Shown here one piece after another: positions 11,936 through 24,299 of a stretch of DNA of 64,000 nt. Within the stretch, counting starts at the first letter, position 1, and the number at the start of each line of letters is the position of its first letter. The position numbers and the translations under genes are program-made. The notes beneath the pieces are model-generated. The model worked only from the letters and a program-made list of their open reading frames with translations. It was not told where the DNA came from and ran no database searches. Origin of the DNA: Paraspadella gotoi (taxonomy: Eukaryota > Chaetognatha); NCBI GenBank assembly GCA_051294375.1, contig CM119265.1, positions 16,176,896-16,240,895 of the forward strand. The letters are read 5' to 3'.

Positions 11936-12565
11936 TCTCTCTCTCTCTCTCTCTCTCTGCTCTCTGTTTTCGCGTCTGTCTCTTACGGCACTTCTTTTTT
12001 GATTCGTTCTAGCTCTTTTTTCCCTTCCCTCGCGTCCCAGCCCTCGTCCGACGCGTTTTTAACGTCGCCGTATAATTTACTCGCCAATTAATGCCAGTTT
12101 GAGCGTAAAGGATGGCAAAAACCCGCGAAGTTACGCAAATGGGAACGAAGGACAAAATGCGACAAATTGCTTCGACGATACTCGGACCTTGAGAAGAAAA
12201 GTTAATGCCTCGCGACGAACAAGAGGCGTCCCTCACATCTCGACCCCATTCCACAGCCTTCACTAAACAAAAGTACTTGGTTCGAGCTCCGCTTGCTTGC
12301 ATTTTCCCGAATATTTGTCGGCATAAGTCATAATTTTCCTCAGCTTAAGAAAGAGCGAACTGTAAAGGAAAGAGAGAAAGTGACCACTTGGTTCGGCTTT
12401 ATCATCGACTCTGCGAAATCCGAGTTCTTTTGAAAGACAATTCGGAAAATTTCATCAAATATTTAATTCCCCGCTTCACAAATTTTGATGATTAGAAACA
12501 TTTTCTTGAGACCTCGGACAACGAAGTTTTTCGAGTTCCCCTTTTTCTTCTCTCTCTCTCTCTTC

Positions 12566-12648
<83 letters not shown>

Positions 12649-12650
12649 GT

Positions 12651-12682
<32 letters not shown>

Positions 12683-14950
12683 AATCGCATTCTCTCAATA
12701 CTCTCTCTTTCTCTCACTTTCCCATAATATAATCCCTCACCTCTCTTAGTGATTTCATATCCCTCTTTCATTCCCGCGGATTGCCGGCAAGCATCGATCC
12801 CCTCCCCCTCAGCTGGGGTCAAATGGACGTCCAGCATCATTTTTATTTTTCGTTTTGACGACGACGAGACGAAACCTGTTATTATTACCGACGATCCCCA
12901 AATGATTAATCTTATAACGATAAGCGTTTTAATAACGAGCGCCCATCCGCTTTCGCAGGCTCTTCTACTTTCTTATGGTGAATTATGGTTGTCTATAGAA
13001 TTCCCCGGAACGGCCGGAAACAATATGGCGATAAGATAACGACGACGGAAAACGCCGACGACGACGACTTGCGCTTTCCGGCATAAAATGCCGAAAAATC
13101 GTTAATCAGATTTACAAGAAAATTGCGGACGCAATCACGGAGAATTTCGTGTTTAAACCATCTCGAGCTTCTTTTTTTTTTTTCTTTCACGAATGAACCG
13201 TCTCCCCTCGAGAGGCCTAATCCTCGTTCTCTCTCCAAATTCTCCCTCGGAGGATTTTTCCAAGCCTTTCTCTCCAAACTGCCGCCCTCAAATCCTCTCG
13301 CTCGTCTTGTCCACTGTGAAGACGGCGTGATTTGTCGCCCGCAGATCCTTCATTCTCGGCCGTGCAATCATTCCTTGGAAACGATGAATCGTACGAATCT
13401 CTTAAGGACGAGAAGACGCGGAAGTGGCGGTGCGAGCGACGTTCCGCACATTTTGCGGGCGACGGCGGGCGCGTTGTTCCAGTTGTCGGCGATGCGTGAG
13501 GGACGACATTCTGGGATTTCCCTTCTCTATTTCCCTTTTTCATCATGAACTTATTTTTCTCCTTTTATTTCTTTTTTTTTTTTTAACTTCGGTTCTTAAA
13601 TTATCATTTTATATTCCACAAGTTTATCAAATAGTGTTTTTAGCGTATTCCGTACAAGTTAAGTATTATGTCTTAACGGATTTACTTTATATTTATTTTT
13701 CTTGCCTCGGCCTTCTTTTTTTGGCCTTTACTTTTTCAGGCTCAAACCAGTTGTCAATTTGAAGATACCAAAAAAAGTCGCCCGAAATACTAGCCAGCCT
13801 TTATCTCTTTTCTTGCCAATCTTTTTCGTTTCGCCTTTTGCCTTTCCAGTTTTCCTTGTCGGATCTTTGATTCTCCTCCTCCTCCTCCTCCTTCTCTCCT
13901 TTTTTTTTTTTTTTTTTTCCGCCACTACTTCCTCCACAACGATTGTGAAATTGGATTTTCCAGATGGATACCCGAAAAGTCTTTCGAGTTCGCAAGAAAG
14001 TCTGGAAATCTTGTGCCAGGCGACCTGGGACCGCGAGCATCAGCACCTCGAGAGATAAACGAATGAAACTCAGGGATTTTAGGCAAAGGCAGCGGTTTAA
14101 GCAGGGTGACGAGGAGGTTCCGTGTGACTTGGTACCATGGCTACCCCTCAAAAAAAAGCTGGTAGGGTTTTTTTTAAAAGGGTGCGAAAAACTTACCGAA
14201 TGAAATTGACACGGTCGTTCAGGGCGAGCGTACGGAGGCCCGAGAAATATGAAAGTGCCTTCAAACTTTTCCCTATTCCATTTTCGATTTTCTGATTTCT
14301 ATTTCCTTTCATTTGGGGAAGTCTTGTTTAGCGGTAGTATTTCAATACCCCCGTAATTTCGTTCCTATGGCGCCGGAGGTTAACCAAGAGCTCCTCCCAA
14401 ACCAAAGGACGAGGGTTCGGCCCTTGCTGATTCACACAAGACAGCGCGACGGGGGGCGTCTTAACTCCCACCTGTCGTGACTGACTCACGCCCGATCCGA
14501 TGTTCGCCACCTTGTTGTGTCAAGAGACGGTTGAACTGCTCGCGGCCATCGTCTTCCACTAGACACTAATCTTGGCTTTGGACATTGACAAATTGGATTT
14601 CCGCCCGCTGGTTTGAAGCTCGACTTTAGGTTTCTTAAGTCGCCACTCAAATTCTAAAATTGCAACTAGAAGTTGAATGCATATATTATATAGCTTTTTT
14701 GCTGTTTCTTGCCTTCCCAAATTAAAAAAATTTTGAATTATTTTTTTTGAAAGAATAAAATATTACTATAATATTTTGTATATATATTATTCTACGTGAG
14801 TCTATACCACTTTTAATGAATCAACTTGCTACTAAACGGCGTTTCGCCAACAGCGCCCTCTTTCGCTTATCGAATTATATTTAAAAAATCGACTAACAAT
14901 ATTTATAAAGGTTGCCACGTCCTGTTTTTATTCGCCCAACTTTTATTATG
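9004..14950. repeat. Block A', second noisy copy of block A
   Basis: Collinear with 1769-7488. Internal landmarks are (GAC)n near 9337-9360, (AAT)n at 9645-9835, (TTTA)n at 10680-10910, GA at 11218-11250, repeat S at 11428-11612, (TC)n at 11878-11968 and 12549-12690, and a CTC/T tract at 13875-13920. The many one-base indels break every frame differently from block A, which argues that neither copy is protein coding. It lacks the 260-bp insertion found at 7489-7748. Confidence 0.85.
11428..11612 (+). repeat. Short interspersed repeat family S, copy 2
   Basis: The block A' counterpart of the copy at 4122-4306, with the same ordered motifs and the ACCGCCACA end. It was duplicated together with its surroundings, so it is not an independent insertion. 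Confidence 0.6.
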
Positions 14951-15555
14951 TTTTTTTTTTTTTGTATTTTTTTAAACCTTTTTTTCTCTTATTGAGTTTT
15001 TTGCTCGCGTAAGATATTTTTGGAATAGCACCAGACTTTTATGAGTATTATCGATAAAATGTAGTGAATTTATTTGAATTTGAATTTTATTTTAAAAATT
15101 GAAATTTAAAATTTATAATTGGGTTGTGATGAAGTTGGTTCACATTTTTACGTCAATCTAGAACGACAATTATGTTTTTTTTAATATCGAATTTTCTCCA
15201 ACGCAATTTTTTTTTTACTTCACAGCGCAAGAGGTTTTTGGTCTCTCGCGATATTTCGTTACGGTTGTTGGAAATTAATTGAATTTTACGATGTACTATC
15301 AATCTAATATAAAATTTAGTATAATTTTCATTAATGGTCGTTTAAACTAAGTGCTATTTCAGCTTGCAAATATTTAACAGACACTCTTAGGAACGAAAGC
15401 AAAAAGGACCAAAAGTGTTCTTTCTGGTCCAATAAAGGGAAAACATGACAAACAGAAAGAGAACGACTATCAAGGCAACGACTAACGCAGAAGATTTAGG
15501 CGTCCAATCAATTTACCCATATTTTGCTTCTTTCTTTTTCTGTTTTTTGCTATTT
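14951..15555. repeat. Tail C, copy 3 (noisy)
   Basis: Matches 7755-8720 with frequent one-base indels, then departs after gctatttcc at about 15555. It shows that the order C - A' - C' exists within one contig, consistent with a tandem unit of about 6.9 kb. Confidence 0.75.
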
Positions 15556-15597
15556 CCTTAAGTTCTAATGTTGCTGTTCTCTTGGTTACTTTTACCA

Positions 15598-15604
15598 CAT
15601 CTCT

Positions 15605-15682
<78 letters not shown>

Positions 15683-15700
15683 ACTCTTCTCTCTCTCACA
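15598..15700. repeat. (TC)n array
   Basis: About 100 bp of nearly pure TC. It lies 40 bp before a 25-N gap. Confidence 0.9.
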
Positions 15701-15741
15701 TGTCTTCCCCACTTTCTAAGTTTCCTCGGCTTCCCTCTCCG

Positions 15742-15766
15742 NNNNNNNNNNNNNNNNNNNNNNNNN
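15742..15766. other. 25-N assembly gap
   Basis: Twenty-five N following a TC-rich tract. Confidence 0.95.
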
Positions 15767-16600
15767 CTCTCGTCCTTTTCTCTGAAAAACATTCACAGCG
15801 TGAGATTTGGAACAAGAGTCTCACATTCCACATTTTAAATGGAATTCATTGACGCGGTCCAAATAAATCCTGATAAACCAACAAACCGCTTTCGCGACGG
15901 GACTCCGGTTTTTTTTTGTTTTTTGTTTTTTTTTTGTTTCCCCGTTCCGTTTCCTTGGCAACTACGAAAGCTTTTTCTTTCGAAACACTTTGATCTTTAA
16001 GTCGGAGATCTTCGAAGAGGGGATAAGTGAATTCTGTAACGGATGTCTTGAAGGGGGGGGGAAGGATTTTGAAGACTACTAAATTAATTAAAATTATGAG
16101 ATAGTTTTTTGTTTCGTTGTCACAAACAAAATTATCATCTTCATGGATTAGTTTCATCTAGTTTTCTAGTTTTTTTTTCCTTCGATACACCGAAAAAAAA
16201 TTATAGGAGGAAAAAAAGGAAAGAAAACCCGAAGAAAGAAAAAAAAGATGGAAAAAAAAGAAGAATCGGGCGAGGAGCGTCTAGCATCTGCAATCATGCT
16301 AACCTGATTACCATACGACCTTCGCGCTTTTTTTTTATTAGCCATTCATCCCCCATCCGAACCCTCCTTTTCTCCAGCTTTGACCCTTTACACCCCCAGT
16401 CCTTTCTCAACCCCTCGGGTCACTCCCGAATTCATTCCCCCTGCCCTCATTCCAGGTTTTATTCCATTCCTATCCCCGGTCCTTCTCCCAACCGACCCCA
16501 CATCTCGGCCATTTAAAAATCTTTTTGCTTTTCAACTCTTTCCCTTTTGCCTTTGAGCGGTTCGCTTAATTTTCTACGCTTTCATCTTTCATAATTTTCC

Positions 16601-16631
<31 letters not shown>

Positions 16632-16907
16632 GAAGTTTAGCTTCTCGTTTACAAAAATAAAAAGTTTTTATTTTGGTTAAACAACCAAATAAATTTAGAA
16701 CGGACATGTTTCGGTTCTTATTTACAAAGTGTTTAGCTTCTAAAATAATTTACTTTTCTTTAGTTAAAGAAAACAAAGCTTATCGGTTGTCTGTCTTTCT
16801 GTGTCGTAATATTGAATTGTTAAAACCGATTAAAATATTAATTTTATCTCTGAAACTGGCACGTTCGTTTATTTTCAAAGTCGGCGATTAAAAATTGTCT
16901 CAAAGAA
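15767..16907. other. Non-coding stretch
   Basis: No gene recognised. It contains a G-run at about 16054-16061, A-rich tracts near 16195-16260 and a T homopolymer of about 30 at 16602-16631. Several short open frames lack splice or homology support. Confidence 0.6.
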
Positions 16908-17156
16908 TTTGAAACAGCCGGGTGCCGAGCTGGGTGGGGCATCTTATATGTTGGAGTTGTGGGATTCGGACCCTCAATAGTGAAAGCCGACACTGGCGGT
17001 GTAACTTCGGTACTGTTACGCGTTGCGAACGCAGCGGGAAGTCGTTAGAAGAGTGGAGAGTACGCGGTACGCACTGTTGGAAAGATGCGTTCCCCTACTG
17101 AACCGCTGGTCCTAAAGGTGGTAAGAGGTGAGGCGGTGTGAATTTTTCCCCCACAG
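16908..17156 (+). repeat. Short interspersed repeat family S, copy 3 (diverged)
   Basis: Shares CAGCCGGGT, GGGGCATC, GGATTCGGACCCTCA, GAGGTGAGGCGGTGTGAAT and a CCACA end with the copies at 4122 and 20668, but has a longer middle part. Its flanks are unrelated to theirs, which supports dispersal. Confidence 0.55.
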
Positions 17157-18900
17157 TCTTACCTTACCACCGCATAAGTTGAAATTCGCTCTACCAAAAA
17201 GAATATTATTTTCAATTGCTAAACAACGCTCATTACGCCACGACGAAATTCATTCCTATCAGCAGCGAATTCGCTCCCCAGTCTCCCCTTCAGAAGCGAA
17301 ACTGATTTCCCCAGAAGCGGATTTTCATTTCCAGTTCGAAGCCGAAACGGAAATGAGTCGTCGATTCGAAAAGGGAATCGAGTTTTGGACCTGGAGGTTT
17401 TATTGGTGACCCTCCGACCGACCGACCGACCGACCGGCGCCTCCCGTTTGTTTTTCCCAAGCGACGTTGGATAATCAATCAGGGCCTTTGAGTAAACAAG
17501 GGGGCTCTCTCTTGCGGTGGAGGCCGAAATGAACACAACTGGGGGGGGGGGAAGCCAAATAATGAAAATTTTACAAACTCATAGAAAAAAGTTTTTAACT
17601 TTCTATGCTCATGCAACAAATTGTAACTTTATATTAACGGATACAGAACAAAGGATACAGAATAAAAAAAAAAAAAAACAACGAAAAATCTCCGCAGAAA
17701 CTTTGAAAATATTTCGAACGAATGAATCATACGAGTCAAAGAATAACCATACTTAATTTCTCGATGATATCATATCCCAGACGAAAGTTCAACTAAAAAT
17801 AAAGGACGTTAAATCAAAATTATCAGGCAAAAATATGAAAAGTTAACGACGGAAATAACGACGACGACGACGACGACGACGAAGAAGAAGAAGAACTTGG
17901 AACGAATTCTTGGAAGACGACCGTATGAGAAGCAGGTTCTGGAATACGAATCGAAAGGGTTAGCGGATCGGTTCCCGCCTCCTCTATATTCTTTTTTCGC
18001 TTTCGCCTTCACCTTCATTCCGATTTCCCGCCGTTCTTCGGTTTCCATTATTCGCCACGATCCCTCAATTCTCGCCCTCCTTCGGCCTTCGAACGTGAGG
18101 ATCCGCCAAGGCCGAGGAAAAAAAAATGCCAAGAATATTCCGCCCCGAAGAGTCTCGTGGCCAAAGAACCAAATTTCGCGGAAGATTTCTCGCTTTTTAT
18201 ATTTTGGGGGAGTGGTGGCAGAGGGGTGGGGCGTGGGGGGCGGAGTCTGATGGGGATTCGAGGAAAATACGGTGCCATGGTTGACGAATTGGCTGAATTG
18301 AGAAAATATGAAAGGATGGTGAGGAAAGCGGGCGGTGGTGGGGGGGGGCATATATCATAATGTCGAAAAAAAATGGGGCAACTATTCTGTCGGTCAAACT
18401 GAGAGGCCGAAGCAAAAGATTGAGAATATATAATTGTATATATAATTGCAATACAATACAAATGTACAAATGTAAAAAGCAGATGAGATACTAAACGACC
18501 TAGCTCGAGATTTTTCCCCATAAAACCCTAAAAAAAGAGAAAGAGAGCAAATTGGAACGTAAAAAAAGATTTGAAGTTTCTATCTCGTCTCCGACTGACG
18601 ACGAAAATTCCAGGCGAATTTATCGTAAAAACAGTAAGAAAAGTAATGACGTCGTTAATCCGAAGTGGAAGGATCGTTAAATACGGAGACGATGGTTAAT
18701 TCGCTCCGATTTATTCAGTTTTTGCGGTATTTTTGTAGGCGGTTGGATCGAATTGTTCGTGAATCGGAGAAATAATTAAGTCAAGAAGAAAAAAAAATAA
18801 TTATTTTATGCGTCATTGTTAATGCAACACGTGCGGAAATTCCATATAATTTTCATATTGGTTGTACCAATTTCATATATCAAAGACAGTGTCGTTCTGA
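17157..18900. other. Non-coding stretch with short tandem tracts
   Basis: Holds (GACC)n at about 17416-17438 and (GAC)n followed by (GAA)n at 17857-17896. The open frames near 17900-18250 on both strands have no start, splice or family support, so I call no gene. At 18852-18878 a minus-strand copy of the first ~30 bp of the 260-bp insertion element (gaaattggtacaaccaatat) is visible. Confidence 0.5.
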
Positions 18901-18939
18901 CCCAAAAAATTGTTCGAAATACACCTTTGGCAGCCGTCC

Positions 18940-19030
18940 CCTCCCTCTCTCTCTCTTTTTTTTTTATCTATCTTTCTTTCTCTCTTTCCTTCTATCTCTT
19001 TTTTTTCTTTTTCTTTTTCCGGAAATCCAC
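18940..19030. repeat. TC/TTTC-rich tract
   Basis: Pyrimidine-rich low-complexity tract. The open frames across it are repeat translations. Confidence 0.6.
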
Positions 19031-19239
19031 AACGGATTTTACACAATGGACCTCGGTGCGCGGAGCTCGAGCCTGTCTCAAGGACTCGCATTTAATACAA
19101 GCGTGGCAGAAAAGATACGACCGAAATATAAAATAAAACATTGCTCACTCTCTCGCTGTCTTGCTCTCTCTTTCTCTCTCTCTCTCTCTCTTTATCTCGG
19201 GCGGCTTTCCAATATTTTCTTTTTTATGATAAAAAAAAG

Positions 19240-19466
19240 CGGCTGAACCCTTCGAGCGAGAGGAGGGAAAAAAGAGGAGAGTTGAGTGCGAGGAGAAGAA
19301 GGAAAGAAAAAAGAAAAGGAAGGAAAGAAAATGTGTTATGAAAAGAAAAGGAAAGATTGTTGAGGAAAATTGAGAGCAGAAGGGGAGAGTGAAAGAAGAG
19401 AAAAAGAAAAGAGTTAAAGAGGAAGCGGAAGTAAATACTACAAGGACAAAGGAGAAGAGAGTAAAA

Positions 19467-19526
<60 letters not shown>

Positions 19527-19530
19527 GAAT
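19240..19530. repeat. Purine-rich tract ending in (GA)n
   Basis: A 290-bp A/G-only stretch in which 19468-19528 is nearly pure GA. No gene. Confidence 0.75.
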
Positions 19531-19635
19531 GAGAAAAAAAAAGAAACAAAGGAACATCGGGGAAAAAAAACTAAAGACGAACAAATTAAAAAGGAATATT
19601 AACTTAACGTACGTCTATTTGAAAGATAGAAAAAG

Positions 19636-19660
19636 GGAAAGAGAGAGAGAGCGAGAGAAG

Positions 19661-19742
<82 letters not shown>
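19636..19742. repeat. (GA)n array
   Basis: About 105 bp of almost pure GA. A second GA array with GAAA and GAGC variants follows at 19826-19905. Confidence 0.9.
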
Positions 19743-20216
19743 TTTTGGTTAAAAAGGACAAATCTTATTACTTTTGGCTTTTCTAAGAAATCGGTGAATC
19801 GTATCACCAAGATTTTGAGTCTGCGTGAGAGAGAGAAAGAGAGAGAGAGAAAGAGAGAGAGAGAAAGAGAGAGAGAGAGCGAGAGCGAGAGAGCGAGAGC
19901 GAGATAGCGCGTTTTCTCCACTCGAGCGGAAGGAGGATAAAAAATTTTGTCCCAAATCAAGAGTCGAAAATTTGTAATAGAATTCGCGGTTTTTTTATCT
20001 GTTTCCTGCGGAGATTCGCTTTTTGAGCAGAAGTTATCTTTTGGAGGAAGAAAAGGCGATTTTAAACAGAGAGAAAATCACTGTTAGCAAATGAATGACA
20101 CTTCCTCTTAACGTCGTATATTTTCTTAGCGTAATCCCATCACTGCTATCACATTGAAGTGACAACACAACGTTATACAATAAAAAAAAACGCGTTCTTC
20201 TTATTCTTTTCCAGGT

Positions 20217-20377
20217 ACATGAAGGAGTACGAAGAAAAATACGAGAAACGTCCGAACGTGGACGAGTCTCCTTTGAACGGACCGGCGGCGATGAACGGAC
20301 AGGCGCTGTCTAAGAGCTACGACTCGCTCTCATCCAATGACAGCTTATGACTAGAAGGCCTGAACGGGGACACTCAG
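20217..20377 (+). CDS. Exon of an unidentified gene, with UGA CUAG stop and open frame beyond it
   Basis: An acceptor ttattcttttccag ends at 20216. The exon reads about 43 codons rich in charged residues and then Ser (YMKEYEEKYEKRP early, SYDSLSSNDSL at the end) to TGA at 20348-20350. After TGA the same frame continues CTA GAA GGC CTG and reaches a donor CAG|GTAGGA at 20377/20378 in phase 0. The exon at 20531 starts in phase 0 and keeps this frame open. TGA CTAG is the known context for efficient stop-codon readthrough in metazoans. Seen: frame and splice signals. Inferred: readthrough. The protein family is not recognised. The acidic/Ser-rich end suggests a cytoplasmic C-terminal tail. Confidence 0.6.
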
Positions 20378-20530
20378 GTAGGAAGAGGTGCCGTCGGGAA
20401 CGGGATTTAAATTACTTTACTTTTTCTTTTTTGAAACCAATTTTCCTTTCAAAAATTCGATATCTGTGTTCATCAATAGAAATCGATGACAACTGAGAAT
20501 TATGTAAATTTTTTCGAAATCCTTTTACAG

Positions 20531-20653
20531 ATAGTACACAGCGGAAAGCACAAAGTGATCGTCAAGAGTGGTTGCGCGTCGACGGCGCCGAGGGAGGATT
20601 CGGCCTCGTCGAGAAATCGTCTTCGAGGTTGGTTTACGTCTTTAGCACTTTAA
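20531..20653 (+). CDS. Candidate readthrough-extension exon of the same gene
   Basis: Preceded by the acceptor ccttttacag at 20530. In the phase inherited from 20377 it reads IVHSGKHKVIVKSG and a Ser/Arg-rich stretch, and stops at TAA 20651-20653. A weak alternative donor (GAG|GTTGGT) lies at 20627. With nine codons from the previous exon the extension is about 49 residues. A normal reading would make this 3' UTR; the preserved frame across the intron is why I list it as coding. Repeat family S begins about 15 bp downstream. Confidence 0.4.
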   Translation: MVHSGKHKVIVKSGCASTAPREDSASSRNRLRGWFTSLAL

Positions 20654-20667
20654 ACTTTAAACTTATT

Positions 20668-20936
20668 TGTATGGCAACAGCCGGGTTACTTGTGATGTGC
20701 ATTTTGATGGGGCATCGCATTGTTGGGGTTGGGGGCTTCCGACCCTCAGTGACCTTAGGACGGTCTCGCTTTGCCAACACAGAGGGAAGTCATTGGAAGG
20801 TGCGTTTCCCCTCTGAGCAGAAGGGATTGGGCTGAAATATGAGCTGGAGGTGAGGCGATGTGAACAATGTACAATGTACACTGTACAATGTACAATGTAC
20901 ATACAATGTATAATGTACATACCGCCACATTTGCAT
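20668..20936 (+). repeat. Short interspersed repeat family S, copy 4
   Basis: Starts GTATGGCAACAGCCGGGTTA and carries the GGGGCATC, GGGGGCTTCCGACCCTCAGT, GGTGAGGCGATGTGAA and ACCGCCACA motifs. Near its end, at 20870-20925, is a small array of ACAATGT units with many TGTACA palindromes, absent from the other copies. Confidence 0.6.
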
Positions 20937-21944
20937 ATTATCCCAGTTCAAGAATAGAGAGATTGAGGCAATTGAATGACAACAAAGAATTTTTTAGTTA
21001 AATTAGCGGTAGCCTACTCTTTATAAAGCTCAACGAGAAAAAAAACATCGATAAAAGAAATTAAGTATCCACAGAAGCTCACGCACAAAAAAAAATAATT
21101 TTGAAACCGGAACCCGAAATTTTAGTGAGAAAACAAAGTTTCTTTTGTTAAATTTGCTATTAACAAACGGTTTAAAGGCTTCTTAAAGAAAACTCTATGC
21201 ACCAAAATATCGTTTACATAAAACAAATTACCCTCAAATTTGTCTCCTTCTCATTTGAGAACAGCAAGAAGCGAAACGGTTATATCATAAAACCTCTCAC
21301 ATTAGAATTCGCCCTAAATTTTTGCTCTCATGAGGTGGACGATATTCTTATCATCATTCAGCGGGCCTGCGGGTTTTTTTTTTCTTTCATTTTTACTGTT
21401 CGTTTTGAACTCAGCTTGTCAGCAGTAGATCTTGTGCGGGAACAAGACGACACCGGGGACGACGAATGATGACGACGGACGATAGACATCGAAGAATGTA
21501 ACCACGGGGTCAGAACCAGTTCTGCGTAGAGTGTTGACAATGAACTGTCTATTTCCAGTCCGGTTTTGTCACGGTGTTGGGGCCAAGAAACTATACAAGT
21601 CTCAACTTAGAAAGATATTGATTTTACTCTGTATTTAACCTGATTTTGGGCTTTAATCTTACTTCAGTTCTTGCTTGTCGGAAATATACTGATATTAAAA
21701 AAATGAGAAATCTGTTATGAAATAGCGCGAATATCATATTTACTTAAAGAACGAAGTATCTTGACGAGCAGAATAGACTGTGTATCTTATGTATATTATG
21801 TAATTATATAGTATATTAATACGTATATTATTATAATTCTCTTTGTGATTATAAGATAAGTGAGTTTATGCAACTTTTTAGCAGGAGTATGTTTAATTAA
21901 ATTAGTACCGAGTCGGCGATTCTAATATATATATTCGGAATCTG
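20937..21944. other. Non-coding stretch
   Basis: No gene recognised. AT-rich, with short open frames only. Confidence 0.5.
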
Positions 21945-22642
21945 GCTTTGACGAATAAGAATAAGAACCGAGATTACTACTACGACCAAACTAGACCGAC
22001 GTTTGACCAACGACGTTATCTACGACGACGTTAAGAACGAAGACCGACCCGGGAAACGGGGAAAATCGCATGTTGCGACCAATCCTGGGACGCTGGATTG
22101 ACGTCCCGGGGAAACGAGGCTATGAGTGAAAGAGGTTGGGGGAGTGGGCGCGGGGTGACCGGCGGGTGACGCGGGAGCGCGGGTGTTCGAACTCATCATC
22201 TCAACAAGGTTTTGAGAGGAAAGTGAGGCAAGGGTGCGTTAATAGGTTCCTATTTCGACTGACCGAGTCAGGCCCGGGAATCGCCTCCATCAATAAAAAT
22301 GCAATTTCGTCGATTCACGAATTGAGGCGTTTGGCGCGGTGGGATGAGCGGCAACACGTCGAAGTCGGCCATGGCGCATCCCTAGGACCGCTTGAGTTTT
22401 AAGGAGAGAAGATATTCCCTTGGATTGGTCGTAATGAAACGGTCTGATTATGTATAAATAAAATAATAAATTATGTATAAATTAAAGAAAATTTGAGGAG
22501 GATTCCCGTTAAAGATTGAAAAAGGAAATGACGAAGGATGGGAGCTGCAGAAGAAGATCGAAAATGAAGGAAAAGTCGCCGTGAGGGGGACTGGGCAAAC
22601 ATTCCCCGACGCAGAGCGATCGTTACCGAGGCGAGGTCAACT

Positions 22643-22648
22643 GAGAGA

Positions 22649-22726
<78 letters not shown>

Positions 22727-22733
22727 AGAGAAC
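22643..22733. repeat. (GA)n array in block B
   Basis: About 90 bp of GA. The partner in B' is 58447-58492. Confidence 0.9.
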
Positions 22734-23289
22734 GAGTTTGAATAGAGGTTGTTAACCTCGATTTTGTTGGATGCATCTCTGTCCGTTTGGCGTCAGAAGT
22801 TGGACGAGTCTCTGTTGATTAACAAAACTTAATAGATAAAATTTCTAACATTTTAAAGGATTAGTCCGATCCGTAAGGTGTTTCATATTATTCATATTAT
22901 TCAGTGTTATCAGTGTCACGAAATTCCACGTGTTCGACGCTTCAGCGAGGTAAAAAAGGTCAAAGCTTAGCCCTTAGCTTTAAGCTTAAGCTTAGCCTCT
23001 AAAACCTTAAGCTTAGGGCTTAATAAACATCCTTGAGTTTTGAAAGGCAAGCATTAAATATTCAAACGCGTATTGAAGGTATGCTTCAAAACACTTGCTC
23101 GTCATGGCGCAATTTTTTGATTCACATATCGTATTATGCGCCCCCGTTCTTTGCACTGAAGATTGAACTTCCTTTAATTCTACTTCCTACCAGTTTATTT
23201 CGTCGCAAAACCTTTTTCAAAAGAGAATGTTGCGTCGCCAAGATTCATGTAATCAGGTTAAACAAAAAAACAAATATTTTTTTTTTCAT

Positions 23290-23299
23290 ATTTTTTAAT

Positions 23300-23346
<47 letters not shown>

Positions 23347-23470
23347 TATATTATTTATTATTTAGTTATTTATTTATTTATTTATTTATTTAGTTTATTT
23401 ATTATGTTATTTATTTATTTATTTATTTATTTATTTTATTTATTTATTTATTTATTATATTTATTTATTA
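23290..23470. repeat. (TTTA)n array in block B
   Basis: About 180 bp of TTTA with interruptions; the partner in B' is 59045-59240. Confidence 0.9.
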
Positions 23471-23484
23471 ATCGCTTTCTTCTT

Positions 23485-23519
23485 CTCCATCTCTCTCCTC
23501 TCTCTTCATCCTTCTCTCT

Positions 23520-23557
<38 letters not shown>

Positions 23558-23632
23558 TCTCTCTCTCTCCTTCTCTTTCCTCTCTCTCTTCTCTCTCTCT
23601 CTTCTCTACCTATCTCCTTTCTCTCTCAGTTT
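23485..23632. repeat. (TC)n array in block B
   Basis: Impure TC array; the partner in B' is 59245-59397. Confidence 0.9.
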
Positions 23633-23789
23633 AACTATCTTTTCTATCCTTTTTTAGTCAAATCATTAAAAGGAAAAAGGAGGGCGACTAGCAATTTCTT
23701 TTTACAATTCCCCTGCACGAAGATTGTAGACACGGGCCGCGCATTCAATCGACTTCTCTCTCTCTCGTCTCTCTGTCCTCTCTATCTCT

Positions 23790-23854
23790 TCTTTCTTTTT
23801 CTTTCTTTCTTCTTTCATTTCTTTACTTTCTTTCTTTCTTTCTTTTTCTTCTTC

Positions 23855-23886
<32 letters not shown>

Positions 23887-24052
23887 TATTTATTATTTAT
23901 TTATTATATTTATTTATAAATTTATTTATTTATTTATTTATTTCTTTATCTTTTGTATTTCTTTCTTCTCTATTCTTTTTTCTTTCTTCTTTCTTTCTTT
24001 CTTTCTTCTCTTTCTTTCTTTCTTTCTTTCTTCTGCTCTTTCCTTTCTTTCT
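23790..24052. repeat. (TTTC)n / TTTA array in block B
   Basis: TTTC tetranucleotides interrupted at 23885-23950 by TTTA units. The B' partner (59575-59735) lacks the TTTA interruption, so the array changed after or during duplication. Confidence 0.85.
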
Positions 24053-24299
24053 TAATTACCACAGTTCTCTTTTCTTCCTCAGTGTAACTTTCATCAGATT
24101 CGCCTTGTCAGCGTGTCAAATAATTTTAACACCATGCGTGGACACGAACCATTTGCACCATGAAAATGCCTATTGCGTCAACAGTTCGCCACGACGCTAT
24201 ATTGGCGCGATGGCTCCTAAAGACGTGGCCTCGTTTCTCAGCAACGCCGACGCTGTCGCGGGTCGTGCGAATAAAGTCTGCGCTTCGAGTCCTTATCGA

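Noticed and set aside
13123-13762. Overlapping 110-140-residue open frames in block A'
   Set aside because: The matching region of block A (5700-6330) does not keep these frames, so they arise from indels.
20572-20835. An 87-residue frame starting at 20572
   Set aside because: It uses a different frame from the splice-consistent exon and runs into repeat family S.
22960-23030. Interstitial telomere repeat
   Set aside because: The units are CCTTAAG/AAGCTTA variants with no TTAGG or TTAGGC register.
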